From the NCBI GenBank assembly GCA_035553855.1, contig DATMJO010000128.1, positions 1-6,352 on the forward strand: a stretch of DNA of 6,352 nt, given 5' to 3'. Below, one piece after another: positions 6,076 through 6,352 of this stretch. How positions within the stretch are numbered: the first letter of the stretch is position 1; the number at the start of each line of letters is the position of its first letter. The notes beneath the pieces were generated by a model, which did not search any database, was not told where the DNA came from, and saw only the letters and a program-made list of their open reading frames with translations. A program made the translations under genes and the position numbers. Origin of the DNA: JBBDYQ01 sp035553855 (GTDB lineage Bacteria > Actinomycetota > Thermoleophilia > Solirubrobacterales > Thermoleophilaceae).

Positions 6076-6352
6076 AGCGCGCGCGGCCGACACTGTCCAG
6101 GAGCGAAGTTCCGCCGGCGATGCGCACGGCGAAGACGAACCGGTCGCCGTCCACGTCTGTCACCAAGACGAACGCGAACCTCGCCCGCTGCCGGATCTGG
6201 GCAACCTCTGCCTCGGGGGAGAAACGGAACAGCACGGGCGGCGGCTTGCGCGTGCACGCCGCGACAGCCGACCCGCGCTTCCGCCGGGCGCCGAGCCGCT
6301 GGAAGCGGGGGGTGAGTAGCTCGCAGAGCGCCTCCGCGTCGCGGTCCTCCGC
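6074..6352 (-). CDS. C-terminal end of a small unknown protein, possibly NTF2-like/lipoprotein type (5' end outside window)
   Basis: One minus-strand frame is open from the window edge (6352) to TAG at 6076-6074, giving 92 residues. It starts AEDRDAEALCELLTPRF and ends LLDSVGRAR. Third codon positions are almost all G or C, and the protein has a normal balance of hydrophobic strands, such as RARFAFVLVTDV and RFVFAVRIAGG near the end. By contrast, the overlapping frame that extends the flippase upstream is Arg-rich and unnatural. The DAxxLCxLLTP opening and a second Cys at visible residue 33 recall small secreted NTF2-like proteins or lipoproteins of Actinobacteria, in which a helix with Cys precedes a beta sheet. 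This is a weak resemblance from memory. The gene ends 11 bases before the flippase start and is probably in the same transcript. No catalytic motif is seen, so the function is unknown. Confidence 0.7.
   Translation of the reverse strand, partial: AEDRDAEALCELLTPRFQRLGARRKRGSAVAACTRKPPPVLFRFSPEAEVAQIRQRARFAFVLVTDVDGDRFVFAVRIAGGTSLLDSVGRAR

Noticed and set aside
5313..6077. Plus-strand open frame of 254 residues opposite the flippase.
   Set aside because: It is very rich in charged residues (Arg, Glu, Asp, His), as expected from reading hydrophobic membrane codons on the opposite strand. No motif or ribosome binding site stands out.
6063..6257. Upstream extension of the flippase to ATG 6257.
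   Set aside because: It is Arg-rich, unlike a flippase N-terminus, lacks a good start context, and overlaps a better coding frame. ATG 6062 has AGGTGA seven bases away.

Overview
The window is a very GC-rich stretch (roughly 70% by eye, with G or C at nearly every third codon position) packed with genes for cell-surface glycan assembly. GTG starts, tightly packed genes, Ala/Arg/Asp/Glu-rich proteins and the gene types fit a high-GC actinobacterium. A Thermoleophilia/Solirubrobacterales-like lineage is my best guess from protein style, but nothing in the window proves the taxon.

Layout. Plus strand, 1-4170: three consecutive genes that look like one operon. (1) The 3' part of a gene whose product joins the C-terminal part of a GT2 (GT-A) glycosyltransferase to a PAPS-type sulfotransferase domain, ending at 1671. 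(2) A GT4-type (GT-B) glycosyltransferase, 1668-2756, whose GTG start overlaps the previous stop as GTGA. (3) A second GT4-type glycosyltransferase, 2761-4170, four bases further on and with a clear ribosome binding site. Minus strand, reading in from the right edge: (5) the C-terminal 92 codons of a small unknown protein, 6352-6074, hidden behind a longer false upstream extension of the next gene. Then (4) a 641-residue Wzx/MOP-type polysaccharide flippase, 6062-4137, with an unusual cytoplasmic C-terminal extension of about 135 residues. The two gene sets converge and their 3' ends overlap by 34 bp (4137-4170), so there is no intergenic terminator. No gap of more than about 12 bases lies between genes, and I see no RNA gene, mobile element, CRISPR array or repeat family.

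How they may work together (inference): the GT2 and the two GT4 enzymes would build an oligosaccharide on a lipid carrier, the sulfotransferase domain would place a sulfate on it or on its acceptor, and the flippase would carry the lipid-linked product across the membrane. That would be part of a locus for a sulfated exopolysaccharide, capsule or glycolipid. The points most worth a second look are the GT2-sulfotransferase fusion with its possible remnant of a third glycosyltransferase domain, and the HTH/sigma-region-4-like segment in the tail of the flippase.
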